From NCBI GenBank assembly GCA_019925095.2, contig CM034394.1, forward strand, positions 24,104,272 to 24,168,271: a stretch of 64,000 nucleotides of DNA, given 5' to 3'. This document shows, piece by piece, positions 63,171-64,000 of this stretch. Source of the DNA: Dendrolimus kikuchii. Lineage: Eukaryota > Arthropoda > Insecta > Lepidoptera > Lasiocampidae. A program made the translations under genes and the position numbers. Position 1 is the stretch's first letter. The number at the start of each line of letters is the position of its first letter. The notes beneath the pieces were generated by a model. The model did not search any database, was not told the origin of the DNA, and saw only the letters and a program-made list of their open reading frames with translations.

Positions 63171-63460
63171 AAAAAAACTACGTTTAAAAAACCGGTTTCA
63201 AAACTAAAAAGTATAAAATAACTTATTTCTAAAACTATCTTTAATTATAATATATTATTTTTAATATATATATTATCTAAAACATCTTAAAGTCGGTGCT
63301 TGGTAATTTTTATGTTTTACTTGGCACCGACTTTAAGATGTTTTAGATAATATATATATATATATTAAAAATAAGATATTATAATTAAAAACAGTTTTAG
63401 AAATAAGTTATTTTATACTTTTTAGTTATTGAAATCGGTTTTTTTAAACGAAGTTTTTTT
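63171..63460. repeat. 290-bp foldback palindrome
   Basis: Arms of about 125-130 bp (63171-63303 and 63328-63460) are near-complementary, from AAAAAAACTACGTTT to GTCGGTGC and back, around a roughly 24-nt centre. No coding frame. It directly follows the CR1-like tail. Confidence 0.9.
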
Positions 63461-63544
63461 TATTTGTTACTTTTTAGTGTCTAGCTATGGGTAGGCCTAC
63501 AAAACGTTCCGCGCGCCTTAAAAAATATAGGACCCAAGAAACGG

Positions 63545-63870
63545 GAACGGAAAAAAAATCATTAAAAATGTTCATAAAATGAAAACTACTGGACCAAGCT
63601 ATGTAAAATTTTTAGGGCACCAAATGGCAACTATTCCGCGTCGAACTAAAAAATAATCACGTAAATCGGATCATAAATCTCAGCGTAATCGGTGTAGATA
63701 CGGAACGGAATGGAAAAAAATTTCATGAAAAATGTTCATAAAATGAAAACTACTGGGTTAAACTATGTTAAATTTTTAGGGGACCAAATGGCAACTATTC
63801 CGCGTCGAACTAAAAAATAATCACGTAAATCGGATCATAAATCTCAGAGTAATCGGTGTACATAAATAAA
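63545..63870 (+). repeat. Two-unit tandem repeat, about 160 bp each
   Basis: Both units contain TGTTCATAAAATGAAAACTA, CCAAATGGCAACTATTCCGC and AATCACGTAAATCGGATCAT, with few differences. A following AAGTCGGTTAAAAATACTAG resembles a minus-oriented Lepidoptera repeat end. Confidence 0.85.
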
Positions 63871-64000
63871 AAAAAACATACCAATCAAGGTGAGCACCTC
63901 CTCCTTTTGGAAGTCGGTTAAAAATACTAGTTCGTATGGTTTCTGTAATGGTATTCATTAAAGTGTTATTTATCTATTTGTAATTGCTTAAACCAGAATT

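Overview
The window is AT-rich eukaryotic DNA made almost entirely of nested transposable elements. The mix points to a moth or butterfly (Lepidoptera): tRNA-derived SINEs ending in a 'GCCCAGCAGTGGGACRTTTATGGGC'-like tail, LEP1-like Helitrons (5' TC, 3' CTAG, no target duplication), a CR1-type LINE with a 3' stem-loop, RTE-like LINE fragments ending in (TATG)n, a Penelope-like element and a mariner. I found no convincing host gene, rRNA or functional tRNA. Clade names come from motifs read by eye, with no database search.

Layout. 0-7.5 kb: Helitron, RTE-like and SINE fragments, a Penelope-like element (2.2-2.85 kb), a decayed mariner (3.58-4.77 kb) and a solo LTR (5.2-5.7 kb). 7.9-10.3 kb: a Helitron holding a 1.2-kb minisatellite. 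10.5-16.1 kb: RTE-like fragments and SINEs. 16.5-23.0 kb: a CR1-like LINE region with an ORF1 C-terminal fragment and an uninterrupted 973-codon ORF2 (19781-22702), the only intact large gene. 23-37 kb: dense RTE-like and SINE insertions, some nested. 37-41 kb: older repeats and a clean Helitron (39.1 kb). 41-48 kb: a second Penelope-like copy, CR1 tails, other LINE ends and a TA-flanked MITE inside a SINE. 48-64 kb: sparse repeats, a possible RTE 3' transduction (52.8 kb), a four-unit Helitron tandem array (56.5-57.3 kb), an LTR and a 290-bp foldback palindrome (63.2 kb).

How the parts relate. The LINEs supply enzymes and the short elements borrow their tails. 'SINE B' (about 320 bp, 19 copies here) ends in sequence matching the last codons and 3' UTR of a LINE present at 32.2 and 58.7 kb. 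Several insertions can be dated relative to each other because a second copy of the host repeat in the same window keeps the empty site.
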